64,000 nucleotides of DNA from contig NZ_DASYHS010000224.1 in NCBI RefSeq assembly GCF_035998295.1, positions 24,799 through 88,798 of the forward strand. Reading direction: 5' to 3'. Under the pieces are notes generated by a model, which was not told where the DNA came from, made no database searches, and worked only from the letters and a program-made list of their open reading frames with translations. The position numbers and the translations under genes were made by a program. Positions within the stretch are counted from its first letter, which is position 1; each line of letters begins with the position of its first letter. Of this stretch, positions 25,054 through 34,027 are shown piece by piece. The DNA is from DASYHS01 sp035998295. Its GTDB lineage: Bacteria > Pseudomonadota > Alphaproteobacteria > Azospirillales > Azospirillaceae.

Positions 25054-26061
25054 ATGCGTGTCTATTACGATCGCGATGCGGACGTGAATGTGATCAAGGG
25101 CAGGAAAGTCGCCATCCTCGGCTACGGCAACCAAGGCCGGGCGCATGCGCAGAACCTGCGCGACAGCGGCGTGCGAGAGGTGGCGGTGGCGCTGCGACCG
25201 GGCTCGGCAGCGGCTGAAGGAGCCGCATCGGCCAACCTCGCCGTGATGACGCCGGCCGAGGCGGCGGGCTGGGCCGACGTGCTGATGATTCTGATCCCCG
25301 ACGAGTTGCAGGCGAAAGTCTACGCGGAGGAGATCGCCCCCAACCTGAAGGACGGGGCGGCGCTGGCCTTCGCCCACGGCTTCAACATCCATTTCCGCCT
25401 GATCGAGCCGCGGCCCGAGGTCGACGTATTCATGATCGCGCCGAAGGGGCCTGGACACACGGTCCGCTCGGAATACCTGCGCGGCGCCGGGGTACCGTGC
25501 CTGGTCGCGGTGGATCGCGACGCATCGGGCAACGCGCTTGAGATCGCGCTGTCCTATGCGTCGGCGATCGGCGGCGGTCGCGCGGGCGTGATCGAGACGA
25601 CTTTCAAGGAAGAGTGCGAGACCGACCTTTTCGGCGAGCAGACGGTGCTGTGCGCCGGTCTCAACGAATTGATCCTGTCGGCCTTCGAGACCTTGGTCGA
25701 AGGCGGATATGCACCGGAAATGGCCTATTTCGAATGCCTGCACGAGGTGAAGCTGGTCGTCGATCTCCTGTATGAGCGCGGCATGGCGAGAACCCGCCGG
25801 GCCTGCTCCAACACTGCCGAGTACGGCGACTATACCCGCGGCCGCCGCCTGATCGGCCCGGGCGTGCGCCAGGAGATGAAGCGCATCCTCGAGGAGATCC
25901 AGTCCGGCAGTTTCGCTCGCGAATGGGTACTCGAGAACGCCGCCGGGCAAGCCAGTTTCAAGGCGATGCGCCGCCGTGCCGCCGAGCACCCGATCGAGGA
26001 GGTCGGCGAACGGCTGCGGGCGATGATGCCATGGATCGCGGAAAACGCGCCGAAGGCGTGA
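25054..26061 (+). CDS. ilvC: ketol-acid reductoisomerase, divergent
   Basis: Isomerises and reduces 2-acetolactate or 2-aceto-2-hydroxybutyrate with NADPH in branched-chain amino acid synthesis. The 335-residue class I enzyme starts MRVYYDRDADVN as usual and keeps the Mg/substrate blocks EECETDLFGEQ and YFECLHEVKL. Two changes stand out. The nucleotide loop reads GYGNQGRAHAQN where most family members have GYGSQGHAHALN, and the late block is RACSNTAEYGDYTRG rather than SISNTAEYGDY. It therefore looks like a drifting paralogue or an enzyme with altered preference. It is followed 37 bp later by a fused anthranilate synthase gene rather than by ilvBH or leuA. Confidence 0.9.
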   Translation: MRVYYDRDADVNVIKGRKVAILGYGNQGRAHAQNLRDSGVREVAVALRPGSAAAEGAASANLAVMTPAEAAGWADVLMILIPDELQAKVYAEEIAPNLKDGAALAFAHGFNIHFRLIEPRPEVDVFMIAPKGPGHTVRSEYLRGAGVPCLVAVDRDASGNALEIALSYASAIGGGRAGVIETTFKEECETDLFGEQTVLCAGLNELILSAFETLVEGGYAPEMAYFECLHEVKLVVDLLYERGMARTRRACSNTAEYGDYTRGRRLIGPGVRQEMKRILEEIQSGSFAREWVLENAAGQASFKAMRRRAAEHPIEEVGERLRAMMPWIAENAPKA

Positions 26062-26098
26062 ACCGCGCTCCGCTCCTTCACCGCAACTGGGGGCGTTC

Positions 26099-28312
26099 AT
26101 GACGGAATCCTTCGCCTATGAGACCGCCGGGAACATCCAGGTGACCCGGACCGCGACCGAGCTCACCTTCGCCGGCGCCCTCGACGGCATCATGCGGGCG
26201 CTCGACGAGCATTGCGGCGTCCTGCTCGGCAGCGACTACGAGTATCCCAACCGTTACGGCCGGTGGGCGATGGGTTTCATCGACCCGCCGCTCCACCTGA
26301 CGACGCGAGCGGGCCGCTTCGTGCTGTCGGCGGCCAACGAGCGCGGGCAGGTGCTGCTCGCGGCCCTGCGCCCCGCGATCGTTTCACATCCCCATGTCGG
26401 GCGTGCAACCGTCGGCGCCACCGCGATCGAGGGCGAAGTGATCGCGCCGACGGCACCGTTCGACGAGGCCGCACGCACGCGCCAGCCCTCGGTGTTCAGC
26501 GTCCTGCGCACCGTGCTCGCGGTTTTCGCCAGTCCGGAAGATCAGCATCTCGGGCTGTACGGTGCGTTCGGCTACGATCTGATCTACCAGGTGGAGCCGA
26601 TCGGCGGGCTGCGGGACAGGCCGGACGATCAGCGCGACTATGCCGGCTACCTGCCGGACAGCCTCGTCGTGGTCGACCACCAGCGCCAGCGTGCGATCCG
26701 CTACGACTATGATTTCGCCGTCGAAGGCCGGTCGACGGCCGGCCTGCCGCGTACCGGTCCGGTACGGGACTACCGTGGCCGGATGCCGCGCACCCTGCCC
26801 GGTCCCGGCGATTTCCAGCCCGGCGAGTATGCGGCCCTGGTCGAGCAGGCACAGGCGTTCTTCCAGCGGGGCGACCTGTTCGAGGTCGTGCCGAGCCGCA
26901 GCATCTACGAACCGTGCGATGCCGCCCCCTCGGTCCTGTTCGATACGTTGCGCCGCATCAACCCCAGCCCCTACACCTTCCTGCTCAACCTCGACGGCGA
27001 ATATCTCGTCGGCGCCTCGCCCGAGATCTTCGTCCGCGTCACCGGCAGCCGGGTCGAGACCTGCCCGATCAGCGGCACGATCCAGCGCGGCCGCGACGCG
27101 ATCGAGGACGCCGAGCACATCCGGACCCTGCTCAACTCGCGCAAGGACGAGGCCGAGCTGACGATGTGCACCGACGTCGACCGCAACGACAAGAGCCGGG
27201 TCTGCCTGCCCGGCTCGGTGCGGGTGATCGGGCGGCGGCAGATCGAGCTGTACAGTCACCTGATCCACACCGTCGACCACGTGGAAGGAACGTTGTCGCC
27301 GGACTGCGACGCACTGGACGCTTTCCTGTCCCATGCCTGGGCGGTGACGGTGACGGGGGCACCCAAGCGCGCGGCGATCTCGTTCATCGAGCGCCACGAG
27401 CGCACGGCGCGGCGCTGGTACGGCGGGGCGGTCGGCTGGCTCGGCTTCGACGGCAACGTCAACACCGGACTGACCCTGCGAACGATCCGCCTCAAGGACC
27501 GGACCGCGGAAATCCGGGTCGGAGCGACGCTGCTCGCCGATTCGGACCCCGTGGCCGAGGAGGAGGAAACGACGACCAAGGCGAAGGCGCTGCGCGCGAC
27601 GCTGGCGGCGGTCCGCGCCGGCCCCGGCACGGTCCGGCGCCCACCGCCCTGGCTCGGCGTGGAGGCGCATCGCGGCAAGCGCATCCTGATGGTCGACTGC
27701 GAGGACAGCTTCGTTCACACGCTGGCGAGCTATTTCCGGGCGACCGGGGCATCGATGGCGGTACTCCGGCACGACGTCGTACAGGGCGCGCTCGCCGGAG
27801 AGGAATGGGACCTCGCGGTCTTCTCGCCGGGCCCGGGCAACCCGTCGGAGTTCGGCGTCCCGGACGGGATTCGAGCCTGCGTCGATCGCGGCATCCCGGT
27901 ATTCGGGGTATGCCTGGGCATGCAGGGAATTGCCGAGGCGTTCGGCGGAACGCTCGGCGTCATGCCGGTACCCCAACACGGCAAACCGGCGGAAATCGAG
28001 ATCAGCGACCATAGGATGCTGTTCGCAGGCCTCCCCGAGCGCTTCACCGTCGGCCGCTACCACTCGCTCCAGGCCGACCCGACGACGCTGCCGTCGGTCC
28101 TTTTGCCGACCGCCCGCTCGCGCGACGGGGTCATCATGGCGCTCGAGCACGAGCACCTGCCTGTCGCGGGCGTGCAGTTCCACCCCGAGTCGATCATGAC
28201 CGCCGCGGACGACATCGGCTATCGCATCATTGCCAACGTCATGTCCGGCCTTGCGCGCCGAAACCCGGCGGAACGCACGCGGGACCGGGACATGCCCGCA
28301 TGCCAGGCTTGA
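26099..28312 (+). CDS. trpE(G): fused anthranilate synthase, components I and II
   Basis: Converts chorismate and glutamine to anthranilate, the first step of tryptophan synthesis. Residues about 1-515 are the TrpE part, with LLGSDYEYPNRYGRW near the N terminus and chorismate-binding blocks ISGTIQRG, DVDRNDKSRVC and AVTVTGAPKRAA. Residues about 530-720 are the TrpG amidotransferase with GVCLGMQGIAEAFGG carrying the nucleophile Cys and FHPES carrying the His. The 737-residue fused form is typical of rhizobia, Azospirillum and relatives. A short hairpin follows the stop. No Trp-rich leader peptide is seen in the 37-bp gap before it, so rhizobial-type trpL attenuation at this spot is unlikely. 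Specialised use such as in phenazine clusters is not supported by neighbours. Confidence 0.93.
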   Translation: MTESFAYETAGNIQVTRTATELTFAGALDGIMRALDEHCGVLLGSDYEYPNRYGRWAMGFIDPPLHLTTRAGRFVLSAANERGQVLLAALRPAIVSHPHVGRATVGATAIEGEVIAPTAPFDEAARTRQPSVFSVLRTVLAVFASPEDQHLGLYGAFGYDLIYQVEPIGGLRDRPDDQRDYAGYLPDSLVVVDHQRQRAIRYDYDFAVEGRSTAGLPRTGPVRDYRGRMPRTLPGPGDFQPGEYAALVEQAQAFFQRGDLFEVVPSRSIYEPCDAAPSVLFDTLRRINPSPYTFLLNLDGEYLVGASPEIFVRVTGSRVETCPISGTIQRGRDAIEDAEHIRTLLNSRKDEAELTMCTDVDRNDKSRVCLPGSVRVIGRRQIELYSHLIHTVDHVEGTLSPDCDALDAFLSHAWAVTVTGAPKRAAISFIERHERTARRWYGGAVGWLGFDGNVNTGLTLRTIRLKDRTAEIRVGATLLADSDPVAEEEETTTKAKALRATLAAVRAGPGTVRRPPPWLGVEAHRGKRILMVDCEDSFVHTLASYFRATGASMAVLRHDVVQGALAGEEWDLAVFSPGPGNPSEFGVPDGIRACVDRGIPVFGVCLGMQGIAEAFGGTLGVMPVPQHGKPAEIEISDHRMLFAGLPERFTVGRYHSLQADPTTLPSVLLPTARSRDGVIMALEHEHLPVAGVQFHPESIMTAADDIGYRIIANVMSGLARRNPAERTRDRDMPACQA

Positions 28313-28335
28313 GCGGGCCTTCGGGGGTCGCCCGC
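28313..28335 (+). terminator. hairpin after trpE(G)
   Basis: GCGGGC and GCCCGC pair across an 11-base loop, starting directly after the stop codon. No U tract follows. Confidence 0.4.
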
Positions 28336-28417
28336 ATCGGGCCGGTTTCACCCGCGTCGTAGGCGGCGTCGAGAAAGTTGTGGCTTGACGCCGAGCCCGC
28401 CAGGATGGACCAACGTC

Positions 28418-28444
28418 GTGACGGATGCCGTGGGCATCCGTCAC
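28418..28444 (+). promoter_or_regulatory. 12-bp perfect inverted repeat in the leader of the AstE-like gene
   Basis: GTGACGGATGCC and GGCATCCGTCAC are separated by only GTG and followed by CTTTGT. The element ends 26 bp ahead of the ATG. It could be a leader hairpin that controls expression or a regulator site, for example for the Lrp protein encoded downstream. Confidence 0.55.
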
Positions 28445-28470
28445 CTTTGTCCGCCGGCGGGAGCACGCCC

Positions 28471-29604
28471 ATGAAGTCCACGATCGAGATCCCGCTTCCG
28501 GCGGCCGGCCTCGGCACTCGCCGGGCGCTGACGCTGCACCGCTACGGTGCTCCGGACCGGCGTCCGCACGTCCATCTCCAGGCGGCCCTGCATGCGGACG
28601 AACTGCCGGGCGCGCTGGTGCTGCACCATCTGATGCGGCTGCTGGACGATGCGGATGCCCGGGGAAAGGTCGTGGGCGGGATCACGGTCCTGCCGGTCGC
28701 CAACCCGATCGGCCTCGACCAGCACCTGATGGCGCATCACGTCGGGCGTTTCGAACTGGCGAACGGGCGCAATTTCAACCGCCACTTCCCCAACCACGAC
28801 GAAGCGGCCGCCGCCTGGCTGGACGGCCGGCTCGGCAGCGACGCCGCCGCCAACGTCGTCCTGGTGCGCGAGGCGCTGCGCGCCTGCTGGGAGGCGGCCG
28901 GCGGCGACGCCGTGGACGAGGGCGAGCATCTACGCCGGACGCTCTACGGGCTCGGGCTCGGTGCCGACATCGTGCTCGACCTGCATTGCGACAATCAGGC
29001 CGTCATGCATGTCTACACCAGCACCGCCTGCTGGCCCGACGCCGACGACCTCACCCGCCAGCTCGGGGCGGAAGCCGTGCTGCTGGCCGAGGTGTCGGGC
29101 GGCGACCCCTTCGACGAGGCGTTCTCCAGGCCTTGGGTCGCCTTGTCGAAGCGCTTCGGCCCCCGGCAGCCCATTGCGCAAGGCTGCCTGTCGGCAACGG
29201 TCGAGCTGCGCGGCGAAAGCGACGTGCGCGACGATCTGGCCGAAGCGGATGCGCTGAACCTGTTCCGTTTCCTGCAGCGGCGCGGCGCGGTGGCCGGCGA
29301 TCCGGGACCGCTACCCGATGCCCGGTGCGAGGCCAGCCCCCTCGAAGGCGTCGACACGGTGCGCTCGCCGGTCGCCGGCGTGCTGAGCTTCGTTGCCGAG
29401 CCGGGGGCGAAAATCCGGGCGGGCGACGTGGTCGGCCACGTCACGGAGCCCATGACGGGCGCGCGCTCGGCGCTTGCGAGCCGCACCGACGGCATCCTGT
29501 TCGCGCGCGTGGCGACGCGCCTCGCCCGGCCGGGGGACGTCGTGTGCAAGGTGGCGGGCGCGGTCCCGCTGGCGGGCCGCTCGGGCAAACTGCTTACGGA
29601 CTGA
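28471..29604 (+). CDS. AstE/aspartoacylase-family deacylase
   Basis: A 377-residue zinc carboxypeptidase-fold protein of the succinylglutamate desuccinylase/aspartoacylase family. The zinc site is seen in LHADELPG (H and E) and the second His in DLHCD. The C-terminal 80 residues form a small beta domain with a biotinyl-like hairpin (SPVAGVLSFVAEPGAKIRAGD), as found in related N-deacylases. The start is ATG 28471 with GGGAG upstream; the earlier frame is non-coding leader. Next to an AST operon it may perform the last step, succinylglutamate to glutamate and succinate, although it is longer than classical AstE (about 320). It shares a short 5-bp gap with the lrp gene. Confidence 0.8.
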   Translation: MKSTIEIPLPAAGLGTRRALTLHRYGAPDRRPHVHLQAALHADELPGALVLHHLMRLLDDADARGKVVGGITVLPVANPIGLDQHLMAHHVGRFELANGRNFNRHFPNHDEAAAAWLDGRLGSDAAANVVLVREALRACWEAAGGDAVDEGEHLRRTLYGLGLGADIVLDLHCDNQAVMHVYTSTACWPDADDLTRQLGAEAVLLAEVSGGDPFDEAFSRPWVALSKRFGPRQPIAQGCLSATVELRGESDVRDDLAEADALNLFRFLQRRGAVAGDPGPLPDARCEASPLEGVDTVRSPVAGVLSFVAEPGAKIRAGDVVGHVTEPMTGARSALASRTDGILFARVATRLARPGDVVCKVAGAVPLAGRSGKLLTD

Positions 29605-29609
29605 GCACG

Positions 29610-30104
29610 ATGGCCGGCACGTTCCGGCTCGACCGGACCAATCTCAAGATCCTCCAGGCGCTGCAGACCCAGGCGCGGATCACCAACCTTGCGCTCGCCC
29701 GCCTGGTCAACCTTTCGCCGAGCCCCTGCCTGGAGCGGGTGAAGCGGCTGGAAGCGTCGGGCTGCATCCGCCGCTACCGTACCGACATCGACCTGGACCT
29801 CATCTGCTCCAACGTGCGGGTCTTCGCCGAAGTGACGCTGGAGAACCACCGGCCGGAGGATTTCCGCCGATTTGCCGAGGCGATCCGCGCCATTCCCGAG
29901 ATCGTCGCCGCGTACAAGATCAGCGGCCCCTTCGACTACACGCTCAGCATCGTCTGTCGTGACATCCGGCACTATTACGAGCTGTCGGAACGGATCATCG
30001 ACTCCGGGCTCGGCGTCGCCAAGTTCGTCGGGCACGTCGTACTGGAGCGGACGAAGGCTTTCGCGGGATATCCGCTGGACAAGCTGGTCGAGCCGGAGGC
30101 GTAG
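29610..30104 (+). CDS. Lrp/AsnC-family transcriptional regulator
   Basis: A 164-residue feast/famine regulator. Residues 6-60 hold the helix-turn-helix (LDRTNLKILQALQ, then LSPSPCLERVKRLE). Residues about 70-150 are the RAM ligand-binding domain (VRVFAEVTLENH, AYKISGPFDYTLSIVC). It starts 5 bp after the AstE-like gene and converges on the ast operon, so it probably senses an amino acid of this pathway and controls it. A second, clearly related copy is encoded at 40048-40542. Confidence 0.88.
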   Translation: MAGTFRLDRTNLKILQALQTQARITNLALARLVNLSPSPCLERVKRLEASGCIRRYRTDIDLDLICSNVRVFAEVTLENHRPEDFRRFAEAIRAIPEIVAAYKISGPFDYTLSIVCRDIRHYYELSERIIDSGLGVAKFVGHVVLERTKAFAGYPLDKLVEPEA

Positions 30105-30134
30105 CACGACCCCGCCGCGTATCCGCCGCGCCAG

Positions 30135-30161
30135 GACGGGAAGCCGTCGAACGGTCCCGTC
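30135..30161. terminator. two-step hairpin between convergent lrp and astB
   Basis: GACGGG pairs with CCCGTC and, inside, CCGT pairs with ACGG around a CGA loop. It overlaps the astB stop codon. It may end both transcripts, but no U tract is present. Confidence 0.45.
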
Positions 30162-31506
30162 ATTCCCGCTGGAAATCGTAGACCGGCCCCAGTTCCAGGA
30201 TGCCCGTCAACTCGTCCAGCGCGACCCGGCCCTCCGTCAGCAGCGCCGGGTCGCGCAGGTCGTCGGCTTCCAGCCGGTCGCGGTAGTGCCGGTCGATCCA
30301 GCCGGCGAGCCGGGCATGCAACGCGTCGTCCAGGAACACGGCTCCGTTCGCCGCCGCCCGGTCCGCCTCGTTCAGCACGACCCGCAGGCGCAGGCAGGCC
30401 GGGCCGCCGCCATTGCGCATGCTCTGGCGCAGGTCGAAATGCAAGGCCTCGCGGATCGGACCGCCCGATGCCAGCAGCCCTTCCAGATAGGCTGCGACGC
30501 TCGGCTCCTCCCTGCTCTCCTCCGGCAGGACCAGGACCATGCCGGTCCCGTCCGGCAGGGTCAGGAGCTGGGAATTGAAGAGGTAGCTGCGGATCGCCGC
30601 CTCCACCGGCACCGCCGCCGCCGGCACCTCGACGACGGTCAGTTCGGCCTGGTCCGCGAGCTTGCGCCGCACCTCCTCGACGACGCCGGGCGTATCGACG
30701 AAGGCCCCCTCGTAGTGGAACAGCACGGGGCCGTTGCCGATCGCGACGACGTCGTTGTGGAAGGCGCCGGCATCGATCAGGTCCGGGTTCTGCTGGGCGA
30801 ACACCGCGCGTTCCGCCCCGATGCCGTGGCGCCGCGCGACCGCGGCCGAGGCCTCCAGCGTCTGGCGGGCCGGGAAGCGCTTCGGCTTGGACTGCCCAGC
30901 GCCGAAGGCGCGCCGGCCGTAGACGAACAGCTCGACCCCCGGGTCACCATGGCCGGCGCACAGGCGCGTGTGGTTCGCGGCCCCCTCGTCCCCGAAGGCT
31001 TCCAGGGCCGGCAACGGCGGATGATGCGCGAAGCGGCGCTCGTCCGCGAAGACCGACCGCAGGATCCGCGCCGTCACCGGCGCCTCGATCGCCCGATGGA
31101 CCATCGCCGCGAGGTTGGCAGGCGTGACATGCAGCCGCCCGTCGGCCGTGTCGGCGGCGGGCGACACGGTCGCGGCGTTCGCGGCCCACATCGCGGAAGC
31201 CGAAGAACATGCCAGCACCAGATTCGGATCGGCCCGCCACGCCGCCTCGACCACCGCCGCATCGGCACCGGCAAAGCCCAAGGCGCGCAATACCGGCACG
31301 AAGGGCCGCTCATGCGGCGGCAACACGGCCTGCGCGAAGCCCCGGTCGGCCAGCGCCTTCATCTTCGCCAGCCCCTGGCGCGCCGCCGCGCGCGGGTTGG
31401 AGACGCTGCGCGCGTTCCCTGCCGAAGCGACGTTGCCGTAGGACAGGCCCGCGTAGTTGTGGGTCGGGCCGGACAATCCGTCGAAGTTCACCTCCTGCGC
31501 GGTCAC
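30160..31506 (-). CDS. astB: N-succinylarginine dihydrolase
   Basis: Second step of the AST route: N2-succinylarginine to N2-succinylornithine, CO2 and two ammonia. The 448-residue product matches AstB length (447 in E. coli) and begins with the family block EVNFDGLSGPTHNYAGLSYGN. Active-site segments of the guanidine-modifying superfamily are present: FHNDVVAIGN and RQSMRNGGGPACLRLR, the latter with the catalytic Cys. The start is GTG 31506, preceded by AAAGGAG and overlapping the astD stop as GTGA. It is the last gene of the minus-strand ast operon. Confidence 0.95.
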   Translation of the reverse strand: MTAQEVNFDGLSGPTHNYAGLSYGNVASAGNARSVSNPRAAARQGLAKMKALADRGFAQAVLPPHERPFVPVLRALGFAGADAAVVEAAWRADPNLVLACSSASAMWAANAATVSPAADTADGRLHVTPANLAAMVHRAIEAPVTARILRSVFADERRFAHHPPLPALEAFGDEGAANHTRLCAGHGDPGVELFVYGRRAFGAGQSKPKRFPARQTLEASAAVARRHGIGAERAVFAQQNPDLIDAGAFHNDVVAIGNGPVLFHYEGAFVDTPGVVEEVRRKLADQAELTVVEVPAAAVPVEAAIRSYLFNSQLLTLPDGTGMVLVLPEESREEPSVAAYLEGLLASGGPIREALHFDLRQSMRNGGGPACLRLRVVLNEADRAAANGAVFLDDALHARLAGWIDRHYRDRLEADDLRDPALLTEGRVALDELTGILELGPVYDFQRE

Positions 31507-32981
31507 GGGCGCACTCCTTTCATGGCCGCCGGGGATGGCAGGGACCCGGCCTCCAGCGAGGCGACGGGGTGGGCGCAGTAGTCGGCCGCATAGTAGGCGG
31601 ACGGCCGGTGATTGCCGCTGGCGCCGATCCCGCCGAAGGGAGCCGCGCTCGAAGCCCCGGTCAGCGGCCGGTTCCAGTTCACGATCCCGGCGCGGGCCTT
31701 GAGCCTGAACCGCTGCCAAAGGCGCTCGTCATCCGACACCAGCCCCGAGGCGAGGCCGAAGCGGGTACGGTTGGCCTCGGCGACCGCGGCGTCGAAATCG
31801 TCCACCCGGACGATCTGGAGCAGCGGGCCGAACAGCTCCTCGTCGGGGCGGTCCATGAGCGGGCCGACGTCGAGCAGGCCCGGCGACAGGAAAGGAAGCC
31901 CGGTGCGCAGCCGCTCCATCGGCTGCAGCACCACGGCTCCGCCCGAGACCAGCCGATCCTGGGCGGCGAGCAGACCGTCGGCGACGGCGTTCGAGATCAC
32001 CGGCCCCATGAACGGCGTCTCCGGGCCGTCGAACGGGCCGATCACGAGGCGCCCAGCCAGGTCCAGCACGCAATCCAGCAGCCGGTCGCCTCGCGCGTCC
32101 CGCGGCACGATCAGCCGCCGTGCGCAGGTGCAGCGCTGGCCGGCGGTCAGGAAGGCCGACTGCACCACCAGCGCCGCAGCCGCCTCGACGTCGGCGACGT
32201 CCCAGACGACCAGCGGGTTGTTGCCGCCCATCTCCAGGGCGAGGATGCGGTCCGGCCGCCCGGCGAAGCGGCGGTGCAGCAGTTCCCCGGTCGAGGCGCT
32301 GCCGGTGAAGAACAGACCGTCGATACCGTCGTGGTCCGCAAGTGCCGCCCCGGTCTCCCGCCCGCCCTGCACCAGGGTCAGCACGCCGTCCGGCAGGCCG
32401 GCCTCCACCCAGCACTCGACCATGTGCTCGGCGACCATGGGCGTCAGCTCGCTCGGCTTGAGCACCACGGCGTTGCCTGCGATCAGGGCGGGAACGACAT
32501 GGCCGTTCGGCAGGTGTCCCGGAAAGTTGTAGGGACCGAACACGGCGACGACGCCGTGCGGCCGATGGCGCAGGACGGCCGTTCCGCCGCCCGGCGCCGC
32601 CGATGCCCGCTCACCCGTGCGCTCGTGATATGCCGCGACCGAGATCGCGACCTTGCCGATCATGGAGGCGACCTCGGTCTCGGCCTCCCACGACGGCTTT
32701 CCGGTCTCGCGCGAGATCGCGTGCGCCAGCGCGTCGCGGCGCGCCTCCAGCACGCCGCGATACCTCTCGGCGAGCGCGGTGCGCTCCTCCGCCGGCCGCG
32801 CGGCCCAGTCCTCGAAGGCCCGCCGCGCCGCGGTCACCGCGAGGTCCACGTCGCCATCGTCCGCCGTGCGGGCGCGCCAGACCTCCCGGCCCGTGGCAGG
32901 GTCGAACGAGGCGAGCTCGGGGCCGTGCCCCTCCCGCCAGCCGGCCTGGGGTCCACCGACGAACAGCGCGCGACGCATCAT
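31503..32981 (-). CDS. astD: succinylglutamate semialdehyde dehydrogenase
   Basis: Oxidises succinylglutamate semialdehyde to succinylglutamate with NAD in arginine breakdown. The 492-residue length equals E. coli AstD. Aldehyde dehydrogenase motifs are clear: GPYNFPGHLPNGH, FTGSASTGELL for NAD, LEMGGNNPLVV with the general-base Glu, and AGQRCTCARRL with the catalytic Cys. The start ATG 32981 overlaps the astA stop (ATGA), and the 3' end overlaps the astB start. The frame remains open upstream, but that part is antisense shadow of astA. Confidence 0.95.
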   Translation of the reverse strand: MMRRALFVGGPQAGWREGHGPELASFDPATGREVWRARTADDGDVDLAVTAARRAFEDWAARPAEERTALAERYRGVLEARRDALAHAISRETGKPSWEAETEVASMIGKVAISVAAYHERTGERASAAPGGGTAVLRHRPHGVVAVFGPYNFPGHLPNGHVVPALIAGNAVVLKPSELTPMVAEHMVECWVEAGLPDGVLTLVQGGRETGAALADHDGIDGLFFTGSASTGELLHRRFAGRPDRILALEMGGNNPLVVWDVADVEAAAALVVQSAFLTAGQRCTCARRLIVPRDARGDRLLDCVLDLAGRLVIGPFDGPETPFMGPVISNAVADGLLAAQDRLVSGGAVVLQPMERLRTGLPFLSPGLLDVGPLMDRPDEELFGPLLQIVRVDDFDAAVAEANRTRFGLASGLVSDDERLWQRFRLKARAGIVNWNRPLTGASSAAPFGGIGASGNHRPSAYYAADYCAHPVASLEAGSLPSPAAMKGVRP

Positions 32982-34027
32982 GCCTTCATCTCCTCGGCCA
33001 CTATCCGGATCCTGTCGCCGGCGCCGACGCCCAGACGCCGGGCGGCCCCCGCATCCATGTCGATCCTGCCGTCGTCGCGCAGCCGGACGAGGGTCCGGGC
33101 CACGCGGAAGCCTTCCATGTCCACCGTCGCAGCCAGATGCGGCACGAGGCCGTCCCGCGCGGAGGCCAGCCCGGCGATCTCGACCTCCCGGCTCTCCCGC
33201 ACGGTGCGGATGTCGTCGCGGCGCACGTCGACCACCGGACCGGCATCGAAGATGTCCACGGCCCGGCCGAACCGGAATCCCTCGCTCTCGAGCAGGCGCA
33301 GCGCCGGCCGTGCCGCCTCGTGCGGCCGGCCGATCGCGTCCTGCGCATTCTTCGGCAGCAGGTCGACATAGATCGGGTGCTTGGGCATCAGGTCGGCGAT
33401 GAACTGACTGTTGCCGAGCCCGCTCAGCAGGTCGGCCCGTTCGAACGACATGCGGAAGAAATGCCGGCCGATCGCTTCCCAGAAGGGCGGACGCCCGTCG
33501 GCATCCTGCCAGCCCCGGATCTCGGCCAGCACCAGTTCGGGAAAACGCCGGCGGAAGCCCGCCATCATCAGGTAGCGGCAGCGCGCCAGCAGCCCCCCGT
33601 TGCCATGCCGGCGGTAGCCCGGCGCCAGATACAATGTGCCGACCTCGGTCGCCCCTGCATAGTCGTTGACGAGCTGGAGGATCCGGGTGTCGACCTTGAC
33701 GCCCAGATCGGCGGAGGCCTTGGTCAACGTCAGGATGCGATAGCTGTAGAACGCCTTGCTGAGCCCGACCCCGGCGAAGATGCCGCTGGTCCCGACGACC
33801 GAACCCGTCGCCGCATCCTCCAGGACCATCAGGTAGCAGTCGCCGTCGGCCTCCTCCGCCCGGCTCGAGAATGCCGCGAGCGAGCGCTCGATCCTCAAGC
33901 CGAGCGCCTGGCCGCAGGCCGGCAGCGTCGTGAGCCCCGTCCCCGTACCCTCGGCGAGCCGGATCAGTCCCGGCAAGTCGTCGCGCCGAACGGGGCGGAC
34001 CACCACGTCGTCGCCAAGGACCGTCAT
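32978..34027 (-). CDS. astA: arginine N-succinyltransferase
   Basis: First AST step: succinyl-CoA plus arginine to N2-succinylarginine. The 349-residue product has the AstA start VVVRPVRRDDLPGLIRLA, the GTSGIFAGVGL segment, and the acyl-CoA-binding YLAPGYRRHGNGGLLARCRY helix. FWEAIGRHFFRM is another family block. This single-gene (homomeric) form is used outside Pseudomonas, which has paired AruF/AruG. ATG 34027 overlaps the M20 hydrolase stop by 4 bp. Confidence 0.95.
   Translation of the reverse strand: MTVLGDDVVVRPVRRDDLPGLIRLAEGTGTGLTTLPACGQALGLRIERSLAAFSSRAEEADGDCYLMVLEDAATGSVVGTSGIFAGVGLSKAFYSYRILTLTKASADLGVKVDTRILQLVNDYAGATEVGTLYLAPGYRRHGNGGLLARCRYLMMAGFRRRFPELVLAEIRGWQDADGRPPFWEAIGRHFFRMSFERADLLSGLGNSQFIADLMPKHPIYVDLLPKNAQDAIGRPHEAARPALRLLESEGFRFGRAVDIFDAGPVVDVRRDDIRTVRESREVEIAGLASARDGLVPHLAATVDMEGFRVARTLVRLRDDGRIDMDAGAARRLGVGAGDRIRIVAEEMKA

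Noticed and set aside
26062..26098. trpL-like attenuator ahead of trpE(G)
   Set aside because: The gap is only 37 bp with no Trp-rich peptide or alternative hairpins.
26384..28444. 686-codon open frame antisense to trpE(G)
   Set aside because: The plus-strand trpE(G) is unmistakable over the same bases; the antisense product has no domain and a biased composition.
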